Below, one piece after another: positions 43,801 to 53,260 of a stretch of DNA of 64,000 nt (within the stretch, counting starts at the first letter, position 1; every line of letters begins with the position of its first letter). The stretch is taken from positions 53,199,000 to 53,262,999 of the forward strand of contig CM074185.1 in the NCBI GenBank assembly GCA_037179385.1. The letters run 5' to 3'. This stretch comes from Holothuria scabra. Lineage: Eukaryota > Echinodermata > Holothuroidea > Aspidochirotida > Holothuriidae. The notes under the pieces were generated by a model, which was given only the letters and a program-made list of their open reading frames with translations, was not told where the DNA came from and made no database searches. The position numbers and the translations under genes were made by a program.

Positions 43801-45289
43801 TATAAACTTAGTGTGTTGTGGTGACTTTATGGATGAGGTATCATAAAGTCACCAGATCGCACTTCCGGCCTTTCAGTTGCTCTCATTCCTAGAGATTTGA
43901 AGTAATTAAGCTGTTTCTATGAAATCCATGTAAATTAAGAGTGTTTTCATTTATTTACATGGAAAATGAGGCTAGTTATTCAAGAAAGTAATTTTTTCCC
44001 CAAGGAAATCTTGCTGAAGTGGCGACTTTATGGTACGTTACATTAGGTCTAAAAACAACTTTCATGTCATGAGCTCAGAGATACCAACAAACAACTAAGA
44101 AGTTTTGCATAACAACAATGCAATCATTTCATTTGACCAAAACCTGTGAAGCTGCAGGCTGCTACCTACAGTACGTAGACATTAGTTTAAATGAGGTTTA
44201 ACAGCATGCCAACAGGAATGTGTTATATTGTGTCAACTTGGTCAAAAGGCAAATTTTATTAAAATATGGTTCCTAGTACACTTCAAGTTTCAAGTTAGGT
44301 TTCAAATGCAGTTCAAATATGGCTTAAGTCCTCCATTCTGTTTAGCTGCCTCTTATGACAGGCAGGAAATACTGTCCGCATTTTCTACAACCCCCATCCC
44401 ATATGGGGAGCTGGCTGCTTTAAAGAAATTCTACGTACTGACACATAAATTGGGACTATCACCTACTCGAGAGTCATATAAATATGTCACTTGAGCATTG
44501 TGAAATGAATGCTACAGTTCTTGTCATTAATATTTAATCTCAATATCCTTATCATATTGGTTGCAAAGCCAAACTTGTTTTGATGGTTTGCAATGCAATA
44601 GTAAATTCTAGGTAAACTACTAGGCCGGTGACCGGACATAATATTTTTAGTTTGGTGAGATGGAGACATTATCTAGGGAAAAATTTTCTGCAAGAAGAGA
44701 GAACATATTTTAGATGGGGGTAAGATTCTGAAGTCTCACTTTACAAATTAGCAATAATCATAGCTTAAACTTAGTCCTAACTGGATCGTAATCTTAATCC
44801 AATCCTAGTAATCTTTTAGGATAATCCTACACCTACCTAATCCTTAATATTTTTTTTTTGTATTTAGCCAGAATCCTTAGTGAAGGTTCATTTCTGTCAA
44901 AGAGATTCTTAATTCAGTCTAATGAACCTTTAACCACCTTGTTAGTTTTCAGTCTTATGGGCAGTCCCACTTATGATCTTTGAGCGAGTAAGCAAAGCCA
45001 ATGTAATTAAACTTTTGGGGGGCATAAACTTGAAAGGGGTGCCTCCAGATCTCCTTCCTTTTCCTTTTTTTTCTCATGATAGGGCTGGTATAAAATATAC
45101 ATATCAAACATTTTACATAATTGAAAGAATATGCCACATTGCAGTACTGCAATATTCACCTGGTCTTATCTTTCTCTTTAGCTTGGTCAGTATACCAGAG
45201 GTGGAGGAACACTCTGCAGCAAGTTGTCATTTGTGTGGAAGCAGTACATGAATATAATAACTGAAGTTGAGCCATGTCCAAAAGAATGA
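28736..45289 (+). CDS. DNASE2: Deoxyribonuclease II (complete, seven exons, 369 aa)
   Basis: DNase II is a lysosomal or secreted acid endonuclease of the phospholipase-D-like superfamily. It cuts double-stranded DNA without metal ions, leaving 3'-phosphate ends, and clears DNA from engulfed cells. Exons: 28736-28854, 31005-31185, 34630-34699, 36161-36316, 40223-40468, 41659-41888, 45182-45289. They sum to 1110 nt in one frame, and every junction is GT-AG. Residues 7-21 are hydrophobic, so a signal peptide is likely, with cleavage near 26-28. Family landmarks: WFYVYK (40-45), the first HxK motif HTKGVVAFD (His121, Lys123), [11 protein letters not shown] (134-144), VVKGHHV (222-228), the second HxK motif DHSK (His313, Lys315), CVGDINR (327-333) and RGGGTLC near the end. 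Sequons at N146 and N287. Length is close to vertebrate DNase II (about 360). The start at 28736 is preferred because a splice acceptor (CTCTCAACTTTCAG) ends at 28729 and the signal peptide begins there; a 5' UTR exon must lie upstream. Confidence 0.96.
29120..29480 (+). mobile_element. SINE copy in DNASE2 intron 1
   Basis: The body is clear from about 29315: CTGCCATTGTACGTAATGCT, GAGTAGGGAAAACAAGCCAG, then GACTCGACTTGAACCAACAG and GTAAAACTCTATC. The tRNA-like head is decayed and carries extra sequence, so the 5' limit is approximate. Same family as 1470-1721. Confidence 0.7.
30729..30852. mobile_element. 108-bp hAT-like MITE with perfect 8-bp duplication, DNASE2 intron 1
   Basis: GCATACAG occurs at 30729-30736 and 30845-30852. 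Between them, 30737-30844 begins CAGAGTTGTTGAC and ends GTTAACAACTCTG, an inverted pair. The interior is made of GACTTGAGTC/GACTCAAGTC words in both orientations. It ends 152 bp before exon 2. Confidence 0.88.
31005..31185 (+). CDS. DNASE2: DNASE2 exon 2
   Basis: It completes Trp40 and encodes residues 41-100 (FYVYKIPK ... NQQDE). The acceptor is TTTACTGTAG and the donor GTAAGA; it ends in phase 0. Confidence 0.95.
31690..31856 (+). mobile_element. MetaSINE-like copy, DNASE2 intron 2
   Basis: It shares a core with copies at 44190, 53925 and 57061: TCCCTTTAGTCACCTCTTAC, then GACAGGTGGGAAGTACTGTA, then CATATTCTACAACCCCCAGC, then CCACAGGGGCAGG. The core resembles the central domain described for MetaSINEs; I am working from memory of that motif. 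Confidence 0.6.
32895..33115. repeat. Diverged repeat, copy 1 (DNASE2 intron 2)
   Basis: AAATTATTTGTCAGATAATC, then TAGTTTGTGGTTTTCTGAAG and GAGTATGGATAAGAACACAG correspond in order and spacing to 35040-35260 in intron 3. The two copies are heavily diverged, and ends cannot be set. Confidence 0.5.
34630..34699 (+). CDS. DNASE2: DNASE2 exon 3 (first HxK motif)
   Basis: It encodes residues 101-123 plus one base of Gly124. It includes [10 protein letters not shown] and the catalytic GHTK (His121, Lys123). The acceptor is TTATTGCAG and the donor GTAGAT, the weakest donor of the gene. Confidence 0.94.
35040..35260. repeat. Diverged repeat, copy 2 (DNASE2 intron 3)
   Basis: Partner of 32895-33115, with GAATTATTTGTCATTTAATC, GTGGTTTTTTGAAGCATAAA and GAGTATTGGAAAGAACACAG in the same order. 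Confidence 0.5.
36161..36316 (+). CDS. DNASE2: DNASE2 exon 4
   Basis: It encodes the rest of Gly124 and residues 125-175 plus one base of Gly176 ([20 protein letters not shown], then [10 protein letters not shown]). Asn146 in SNSS is a glycosylation sequon. The acceptor is TTGTCTGCAG and the donor GTAAGC. Confidence 0.96.
36670..36972 (+). mobile_element. TTAA MITE family T1, DNASE2 intron 4
   Basis: It starts TTAAAGGGATAATTCTGTC and ends TTTGGCCTTCAA. The interior CACCCTGAGGCAATTAACTT and GGATGAGGATGAATCTTAGA match 8040-8331. A reversed partial copy follows about 100 bp later. Confidence 0.72.
37068..37200 (-). mobile_element. Partial reversed T1 MITE, DNASE2 intron 4
   Basis: It begins TTAAAGCCCCAATTTTCTC and continues CCCAACCTTCTTAGTTAAG and ATTGCTTCAGGGTGAG, the reverse complement of the right half of 36670-36972. 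It stops at about 37200. Confidence 0.65.
38060..38865. mobile_element. 806-bp TIR DNA element in DNASE2 intron 4
   Basis: The left end CCGTATTTACTCTATTAAAC is matched by the exact complement at the right end (GTTTAATAGAGTAAATACGG). TA flanks both sides (38058-38059 and 38866-38867), suggesting a TA target. A second inverted copy of GGGGGCGTTTATTAGAG lies just inside each end. There is no transposase frame. Confidence 0.82.
40223..40468 (+). CDS. DNASE2: DNASE2 exon 5
   Basis: It encodes residues 177-257 ([11 protein letters not shown] ... [12 protein letters not shown] ... [12 protein letters not shown] ... YAKFTKFDD) with split codons at both ends. The acceptor is TTAAAACTTCAG and the donor GTAAGT. 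Confidence 0.96.
41270..41560 (-). mobile_element. LINE C-terminal fragment, DNASE2 intron 5
   Basis: The minus-strand frame 41527-41309 reads [17 protein letters not shown], then [20 protein letters not shown], then SATLWNGLP. The LWNGLP end is common at the C-terminus of CR1/Jockey-group reverse transcriptases. It is short and 5'-truncated, and differs from the 24.4-kb family. Confidence 0.55.
41659..41888 (+). CDS. DNASE2: DNASE2 exon 6 (second HxK motif)
   Basis: It completes Asp258 and encodes residues 259-334. It includes the NCS sequon (Asn287), the catalytic DHSK (His313, Lys315) and CVGDINR. The acceptor is TTCTTTAG and the donor GTGAGT; it ends in phase 0. Confidence 0.96.
44190..44412 (+). 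mobile_element. MetaSINE-like copy, DNASE2 intron 6
   Basis: Core: TTTAGCTGCCTCTTATGACA, then GGCAGGAAATACTGTCCGCA, then TTTTCTACAACCCCCATCCC. The upstream part (GAGGTTTAACAGCATGCCAA) matches the copy at 31690. Same strand as the host gene. Confidence 0.6.
45182..45289 (+). CDS. DNASE2: DNASE2 exon 7 (C-terminus and stop)
   Basis: It encodes residues 335-369 ([15 protein letters not shown] ... VEPCPKE) and stop TGA at 45287-45289. The acceptor is TTTCTCTTTAG. RGGGTLC is a conserved late motif in the family. Confidence 0.95.
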   Translation, partial: LGQYTRGGGTLCSKLSFVWKQYMNIITEVEPCPKE

Positions 45290-46280
45290 TTCCACTGAAT
45301 ACTTCCACTGAATGACCTGGAGGTTTGTTGTCCATATTTATAATGGCCAATAGCTAACCTTTATCATGTGAGGGACAACATAGGTGGGTGGATGTGAGAA
45401 TGTTTACAATATATGCATATTAAAAGTACTTTACCTGTACTAAAGGAGTGTACTTTATTAGATTCCTTAGCTCACATTGTGTATAGATTGTGATGACACT
45501 TGACTAAACTGATCACAAATTTTCTGCAGGAGAACATAACTGATGCTCCAGGGCTATTTTAATGAAATTGATGAGTGTCTCAATAAGTTCTGCATGATAA
45601 ACTGATTATGAGGTGGTTGTCTTAGTAACTACAGGCCACTCATCCACTACTTTGCTACCAAATCTTTATCACATTTCTCTCAGTTCAATATTCCATATAC
45701 CTCTTTAATTGTAATAAAGATCAAAATTCACTGCAAAATTTTTTGTGATCAGTACAGAAAACTTGAAAATAATACGCTTACTGTAAATGTCCATAAATTA
45801 TTCTATTGAATAGTTTGATTTAACAAAAATCTTTAAATAGCTTAAAAACATTAATATATAAAATTTACAGTGTAGAACTCTCTATGCTGGTATCTCTGTA
45901 ATAATGCAACCCTTGAAGTGTTTATATAGGAGCTATTTTTCTACTTTACTATTTTTGCATCCTGCTATGCTAAAAGAGCCATATATAGCCATCTATTATT
46001 CTTCCAAGCAGGGCAGACCAAGGGGCAGTTTGGAAAAATGAGAGGTCCAGAGCGTGTGCGAAAAATGCAATAATGTTTCTTTGCATGCAGGAGTGACATG
46101 GGTTTTGTTTTGGGGTACCAGATTGACTACAGGGGAAACTCTCATAACTCCATCCCAGAACTCCTTTGGTCCTGGGCTTATCTTGCATTGGCCGTAGCTA
46201 TGTATTAATTGATGGACATTATCCAACTTTCATAGCTTTTTACTGTTGTGTTGATGAATAAATCTACTCTCAGGAAATTT
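45290..46280 (+). promoter_or_regulatory. Probable DNASE2 3' UTR with polyadenylation signals
   Basis: AATAAA occurs at 45713-45718 (424 nt after the stop) and again at 46257-46262. Either could end the transcript. Minus-strand open frames at 45970-46226 have no recognised domain. Confidence 0.5.
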
Positions 46281-46477
46281 TATACTTGACATCTTCCCTA
46301 GCTGTCATGTAAGGATAATACTTAAGAAATAAAAGGGAACCTTGAAGGAAGAATTCAATTTTTCCAAACTTTTGAGCATGCAGAAAAGTTGTACAGTTCA
46401 TTCCAAGTAGTGATAAAAATTTGCTTGTAAATCATTTTATGTAAACAGTAAATGACTTATCCAAATAATAAATTTAA

Positions 46478-46660
46478 ACCTTGCAGTTACTTCTTTACCA
46501 AATTACAATTTCCAGTCTTCAGGCAGTAACTTCTTTACCAAATTACCAAATCAAGCCTTGCAGTTACTTCTCTACCAAATCTTTACCAGATTACAAATCC
46601 AGGCTGTGAGGCAGTTATTGCTTTACCAAATTACCAACTCGGGTCTTGAGGCAGCTGTTT
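46478..46660. repeat. ~37-bp minisatellite
   Basis: About five units containing CAGTTACTTCTTTACCAAATTA start near 46486, 46523, 46560, 46612 and 46652, so spacing is 37, 37, 52 and 40 bp. The units are diverged. Confidence 0.75.
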
Positions 46661-49600
46661 TGACGGTGCTAAACATGATTAATACAAGATGCTCATGCAG
46701 AGAGTGCAGTAATAATTTCATTCCAATGTCTGCTCTTTTTTTTTTTTCATTTTGAATCTTGTAAAGTAGAAAATTAATGTACTTGTATTTAAACTATAGT
46801 GTACTGTACAGTAATGATGGCTTTAGTGAAGGTTAAGCTCATCCGAAGTCATCATATATGCCAAAGAACTTAGCTTTTAAAACTCCTCGTATGCCCAATA
46901 TCAGAACAGTCTTCTACCATTAATGTATCCCTCATAGGGGGAGGAGATCACTTTTCACTAAACGTGAAGGTGAAAGTATTTAACACTTTCTTCTCTGAGA
47001 ATCAACTAGGATTCCTTACAAAAGACACTAGACACCAAGTCGTCTCACCTTAAATCAGGGAAGGGGCAGGGAATTCATGGCTTTTACATTGAGGTGCAGT
47101 TTCGAGGATTCCCAAATTTTGATTTGATGCAAAGCAGGACTATAGCCTGAGTTTTATTTCATCTCTTTTTCTGTGCTATGCATTGCTTTTGTTTATTATT
47201 GTGAGTACAAAAATGATATGATATAATTGGATGAGTTTTCTACTCTTGTCTATTTTAGAACCAATGGCATTGATGATCATTTTATGTAGTTTGCTTTCTT
47301 CAGTTTGTCTCAGACGATTGCTACACTCTGAGGTTGTTTTTTGTTGGTAGCAGCTCTGTTTTCCAGCGGAGGGTTTCTAGGTCTTTTGCTTGCTTTCTTG
47401 GTCTATAGTGTGTCAAAATTTTGCAAAAAATGGAAGTTATGGATTCTCAAATGGATTCATTGATATCATTCATATCTCTGGTTGGAAACTATGAGTTACT
47501 GATCTAAACCATTTCAGCTGCTCAGCTGTTCAAAGTCCATAATGTTTGCCTTCTGGTACATTATCTGTTCATAGATTGGCTTGTAGTAGACATTTTGTAC
47601 TAACTGTTGAGGACCTGAGGTACAGATCCTCCCAGGTTCCTATATGCCACTCTTTCAAATTTGTGACTAATTGCTCTTCTGATACCTGACCCGAAAACTT
47701 GTAGGAGTTTTCCATACACACTTCAAATATCCATTGCCAACCTATCACTACTTTTTATCCTGGCTTTGCAAAGATTTTCCTGTAAAGATTGTTTATACAG
47801 CAGTCGGCCTACAGCCACTAAATAATCCTATCATTAACAAAAAGTGTTTTTTGTGGCCTATTTACCAAATATGAATTTTGTGCTTTCAAAACTTTTTTGA
47901 ACTTTTGGTTGTGTATGGTTTAGAGGTCTACTCCAGTTTTTCATTTCTTTTTTTAAATTTGTTGCATTATAAATATGAGTGCATTGTACATCTCATGATT
48001 CATTTTCTATTACCCTAGTCTTTTTAGATTTTTAATTCATACTTTGGTTACTTTTTTTGTAAATCATTCTTTGTATTTTGTATATTATTTTTCTTTGAGA
48101 GATTACAGCTTATAAAGCTCTCTGGAACCTGTTGAACTGTATGTTTAATCAACACATCAGTCACTTCCAACTCCAATTATCACTAATTAGTGAAACCACC
48201 CTCTGGAATTTAGTAAGAGAAGGTTGACTAAGGTAATTTTTACACCTGAATGCAAGACAGAGCCATAGTTTAATAAACCCTGCCATAGAAGTGGAATGAG
48301 ATGAGTTTGCTTTGAAGAGCAAATGAAGGATTTTGCAAGGGCACTGGTTTCATTGGAGGGGGGTGGCATAGGTGGAACCTTTGTCTGGGCAAAGTAATTC
48401 ACAAATAACCCTTCAAACAGGTTGAACCATTCCCAACCTTTTTTCCAAACTAAAAGTATGTGATATTTTTTAAACTCCCTGTCATGGAAACTTTCCACTA
48501 CAGAGCATGAATGTATGTGTAGGGGCTCTGGCCCTCTACTATAGCCTCATACCAAAACTGCTACATGCTGTGCATTCATCACACATAGGCTTTTTGATTT
48601 AGTTGGTCGAGTCCGCAATTTCTGCCTTCAGTACAATACCTGATAAAGCAAACCTGCAGCATTCATTCACTCTGTCAAATTATTGCTGACTTTTGATTAC
48701 GTTTTTACTGGGAGGGATTCCACATCAGCCTAGTCCTTTACGTGAAAAAGTCATTCCAAGGACATTGCTGGAGTGCTTATAATAAGCTTCTAAGTAGTGT
48801 CTCTTGCCAGATTATTGTTTCACCAACTTACTGGACGGACTAATACATTACAATCATCGCATTGGCTGATGGATAACAAACCAGAATAAACCTATCCTGA
48901 GGCTTAATTTTTAACCCAGACCCAGAGATAGACTTAAACCCTCAAGCTTCAACACTGGGGCTTTGCCCCTAGACCCCACCCACATTGAAATTGTTTGCCC
49001 CTTTTTAAAATCCTGGACCTCTAGCCCCCCACAGCACAAGAAGGCCATACAGTAAGAGCATAATTTAACACTTGTGTGGTGTTGTCAGTACTCTGCCTTG
49101 TATTTGAGGAGGCTTTTATTATGGAAGGGCCTTACAGTTAATTCATTGCTATAAATATGTGCTGTTTCCTTTGTTTCCTGTATTGACCATTAACAATGTA
49201 TGAGGTTCTGAACTTAAGATCGGAGTTGGAGGTGATTCAACTTAATTTGGAATGAGGTATAAAAGGCATTTGTTTTTTTTGTAGAGGCTTTTAATTGTCT
49301 ACTGCATGTGTTTGTCAGTATATTTTGATATTTTGATCAGACCCTAAGAAGTCTTTGTTCATGTAACTTTTGTAATGCCTTCAATTTTAAACCTAAGATG
49401 AAATTTCATTTCAGTATTACATGGTCCAAAGGTTGTGCATCATCCCAAGGGCCAGATGTCACAAGTAGCAATAAAGTTTGTAGAAACATAGCTTCTTGGC
49501 AATTGATTTTTGCATTGGGTTGGTCATTGCTGTAGTGGTATAAGATGCTTTTAAATCTGAATATTCTATTGAGATTTATATATTGAGGTGTATTCTGTTT

Positions 49601-50040
49601 CCAACGGATCATCTTAACATGTCCACACTTTATGATGCGACTTACTGCAGTGAGACTGTCATGTCGTGGTGAACGACTGACGACGTTACTTTTAAGAGCA
49701 AGGTGACCGTACTGTTCAACCAGCATAGGCTTATGAGGCACATTTCGATGAACTGATCTTTACCGACGTTTTTCCACAAGTGTGGAAGGGTTTTCATGCA
49801 ACCAAACATGCCCGGATGTAAGAGACTGGCTTCCCAGAGTTGCAAGACATTTCACTCTTTGTTTCGCCTCTGAATAATTTTTTCTCAAGGAATGGTTTGT
49901 ATTGAGTTGGATAGATAGCGCGGATGGGGATTATGCTGTTTCTGTTATGCAGTTTTGTGGGAATATTTGTGCCAATCTATTATCTACCATGTCATGACCC
50001 TCAACCTCCAAACTGTTCAGGCAGTTAGCCCATGTTTATA
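46661..50040. other. Intergenic between convergent genes, no recognised gene
   Basis: Several minus-strand open frames (48187-48498, 49406-49741, 49642-49845) have no recognisable domain. No terminal repeats or RNA genes were seen. Some of it may be 3' UTR or old repeat. Confidence 0.35.
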
Positions 50041-50059
50041 TTACAAGCCGTTTTATCAT

Positions 50060-51110
50060 TTACCTTGAAAACCCACTTAAGGGAAATATATTTGACTTGA
50101 GTGAAATTCAATTTCACTTGAAGGGGAAGTTCAATCAAAAATTTAATTTTCACGTGTGAAAGAGGAACCAATCTACACAGTGTGGGGAAAGTTCCAGTTA
50201 AATCGGACAAGCATTTCTCGAGATATCAGTAACAAAAAAAGTAAGTAGATTTGTGTTCCAAAGTGACTTTAAGGGCAGCAGAGCTTTTGTCACTTCCTCA
50301 CATTGACAAGAAATGTTTCGTTTCCCTTTGTTTTATCAGAATGTTGTGTTGACCTTGCAACCTTGAAGTAGGAGTAAGACCTCCCCATAAGGCATAATGT
50401 ATGGGATTGTTTAGGAGAAAATCAACTCTAAAGTTTAAAGAAAAACAAAAGACTGCATTCTAATGTGTGGATATGATGTCTATATCTTTGCTTCAAGTTC
50501 ACCTTTTGTTGAAAATGTGAAAACTTTACTTGCTCGTATTTTGAGAAGCACACATTGGATTTCAACGCAACTTTCATCAAAATGCATTCAGTGGCGTAAC
50601 CACGGGGAGAGTTTTTGGAGTTTGAAAACCCCCATGACCCAAACTTGTAAAAATACTATGAACTGTTTTTTTTTTTTCTTTTGAGGTACAAACATTGCAT
50701 CGTTTTGCACCTGGAGACATATAATAGCCGTTTTTCTCCCTTCCCTCATGCCGTGCTCCAAAACCCTCCCCATGACGTAGTCCTGGCTACGCTACTAAAT
50801 GCACTTTACTTCAGTGAAATACATTTTAAGTGAATTCAATTCCACATTCGTAAAATCTATCCCACTTAAGTGAACTTGTATTCAACATAAGCGAAACATA
50901 ATTCCACTTAGGTGAAATTGTTTTTCATTTCAGTGGAATTCAATTCCATTTCAGTTAAATTAAATTTTACCTAAGTGGAATGGAATTCCAATAAATGCAT
51001 TTTACTTAAGTGAAATAAAATTCCTCTTAAGTATAAATGAATTTCACTAAAGTGGAATGTGTTTTACTTAAGTGAAATAAAATTGAATTCCACTTTAGTG
51101 AAATGATGAT
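50060..51110. mobile_element. Palindromic-word element (AAGTGAA/TTCACTT), interrupted
   Basis: Two blocks (about 50075-50140 and 50800-51105) consist mostly of the words CACTTAAGTGAA, AAGTGGAATTCAATTCC and TTTACTTAAGTGAAATAAAA in both orientations. The space between holds other sequence and the MITE at 50589. The outer ends are not clear. Confidence 0.55.
50589..50797. mobile_element. hAT-like MITE (CAGTGGCGTA family)
   Basis: It starts CAGTGGCGTAACCACGGGGA and ends TAGTCCTGGCTACGCTACTA. Flanking 8-mers AATGCATT (50581-50588) and AATGCACT (50798-50805) agree at 7 of 8. The interior AACCCCCATGACCCAAACTT links it to 12593-12775 and 60803-60984. Confidence 0.78.
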
Positions 51111-52122
51111 AAATGCTTAAATGGCCCACCATACGTTTGAAATGTATGTGCCGTGAGCGGTCGGTGTGTTGTAGTCTGTTGTCTCAGCATCAGATGTTTG
51201 TCTATGGAAGCAATCGGGTGTGTGCAAACTTTTGAACACCGGACTATATCCGGTTGCTCTAGCCATCTGGAAGCCGCAGTGGAACAGAGAGGTAGGAGGT
51301 ATAGCGTTTCATCTTCATCCCTTCTGCCATCCTTCCCTTGTTAGACTGAGCAATGTTCCCGTTAAGGTAGACCCACATGCGTTTAAATGATACTGCAGTA
51401 TAGATCTACTGATTGTTGTCTAGAATGGCACCCTTGTGGGTACATGGGTAGTCTATGTTATGGGGATTTAGTCGACAGACTGTCAGTTTAGGGGAAGTAT
51501 GCGTCTTTCAGTCAGTTAAATCTCCAAAATACGAAATGTTTCATGTTAGTAAAAGACAACAAAAAAAATCGAACTAAAAAAATGAGCTCTTGTTGATGTT
51601 GTTTTCATCGTTGTTGTCGTCGTCGTGATCGGTTTTTTTGCTTTTAATGTGATGCACAAAATTGAAAGCAAAACTTAATAATCATAAAGTAAACACTGAA
51701 CAAGAGCTTCAGTTTACTTTAATTCGGTCATTTTTGAAACAATCTTGTAAAAAACTTTCAAAAGACTTTAACTTCACTTTAAACTGCATGTAATGAGGCT
51801 ATGGAATCGTGAAAGGTGTTGCGAAAAATATCCTTGTTTCTGCGGTGGAATTTCTGTTTTCCGGAAAATAGAAACTCAATTCTAACAATAAAATGTAACT
51901 AACTTATAGCCTAGCGAACTAGTGAAGGAGTACAGTATACAGAACTTCTTTCTACCCTGTCAGCACCGATTACACACCAGTTTTTTTTTACATGCCAAAC
52001 ATTCGTTAGCACAGTTGTTTTGTTTCGAAAAATTTGTAATGTCAAACTCAGTGTGCTATCAAAGGTTGCCTACGTAGCAGACTGTGGGACATATTCCCAT
52101 ATTCAGTCATATCCTAGACTTG
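51111..52122. other. Intergenic, no recognised gene
   Basis: No gene, RNA or repeat boundary was recognised. A short GTTGTC/GTCGTC trinucleotide run lies near 51612-51628. Confidence 0.3.
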
Positions 52123-52407
52123 GCCAAGTCTCTCGTGAGTGTTCCCCGGGGAGCTGACAACAATACCTCTAAACAAATCCAGTACTTCAGTACAGCATAC
52201 CGTATTTGCTTTTTTTTTTTCTAATACGCCCTCTATCGGTCTATGATAAAGGTATCGCTTATCAACGTTGAGAAACGATAGAATTAATAAACCGATAGAG
52301 GGCGTATTAGACAAAAGGAAAATACGATATTCTGTACTATGCTGCAGTAGGGGGATTTTGAAGAGAAAGTTGTCAGCTCCCTGCGGCACACTCACGAGAG
52401 ACTTGGC
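52123..52407. mobile_element. Foldback MITE with ~140-bp arms
   Basis: The left arm (GCCAAGTCTCTCGTGAGTGT ... AGCTGACAAC ... CTAATACGCCCTCTATCGGT) is mirrored by the right arm, with the centre near 52266 (CAACGTTG). The arms differ by scattered changes. A one-arm relative lies at 15149. Inner words ACCGTATTTGC and CGTATTTTCC recall the CCGTATTTAC ends of the element at 38060. Confidence 0.82.
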
Positions 52408-52470
52408 ACATCCCCACAGTCTGCCAAAATGAACATCGAACAGATTTCTTTGGATATAGAAATATGTGAC

Positions 52471-52624
52471 CTCGAGATCGGTTCAGTGTTAGTGAATATT
52501 CATAAGAACGCAACATCTGGTCCCCTTGACATCATGCAGAAGCGCACCTCGAGATCGGTTCAGCGTTAGTGAATATTCATAAGAACGCAACATCTGGTCC
52601 CCTTGACATCATGCAGAAGCGCAC
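52471..52624. repeat. 77-bp perfect-register tandem duplication
   Basis: 52471-52547 and 52548-52624 both read CTCGAGATCGGTTCAG(T/C)G and onward to CATCATGCAGAAGCGCAC, with a single visible difference. This is either a very recent duplication or an assembly artefact. Confidence 0.9.
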
Positions 52625-53068
52625 CCCCCCCCCCCCACAGAGTTGGTATGACAACATTAGGCCTAAGCATACTTCCCGGTAGAACCTACTGGAGAGGTGG
52701 TTATGCAACACAGTAATAATCGAATCAGGTTTTAATCTCATCCTTCAGTTTACGACTACAAGAGTACACACTTACCCCCCAAAAATAACATGAATAATGA
52801 CAGAGACATGAATAAGTCATATTATGGTAATGAAGTTTTGCGTCTAAAATTGGACGCAGGCCTCTTCGCTTCGGCGGACGGTGGTTTGTGAAGCTTTAGA
52901 GGGGCTGAACAAACCGAGTCCGTTCCGCGGGGTATATCGGGGGTAATGTTCGCAATAAATGTTTTATACATGATATTTAAATCACCTGCAATTCTACCCA
53001 TTCTGATAAGCAATAAATTGTTTTGATAGCATGTAGACATCTCATCCTAGGGAGCTGAGAGTTGTCTG

Positions 53069-53260
53069 CTATTTGGCCGTTTCAGGATCTTGAGGGAGAG
53101 GGTTTTGGTGCAATTCGACGTAAGTATCCGACATTTCTGCCACCGTCTTTTTTCCACCCATTGTAGTACCATGTGACATGTGGATGTTCCACGCATATTC
53201 ACGATTATCTTCCCGGATAGGCCCCCAGTTATCTTCAGGTGAGACAGACAACCGGAATCT
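53069..53260 (-). CDS. SLC6 transporter last exon (cytoplasmic tail)
   Basis: It encodes 63 residues from [14 protein letters not shown] to PETAK and stop. PEDNWGP is the conserved SLC6 tail word after TM12. The acceptor is TTTCTACAG. The C-terminus shows no obvious PDZ-ligand pattern. Confidence 0.9.
   Translation of the reverse strand, partial: RFRLSVSPEDNWGPIREDNREYAWNIHMSHGTTMGGKKTVAEMSDTYVELHQNPLPQDPETAK

Noticed and set aside
48187..48498. 103-codon minus-strand frame
   Set aside because: No recognised domain, no exon-like borders and no similarity to the flanking genes.
49406..49845. Overlapping minus-strand frames of 111 and 67 codons
   Set aside because: The frames overlap in different registers and neither shows a domain; an old repeat is more likely.
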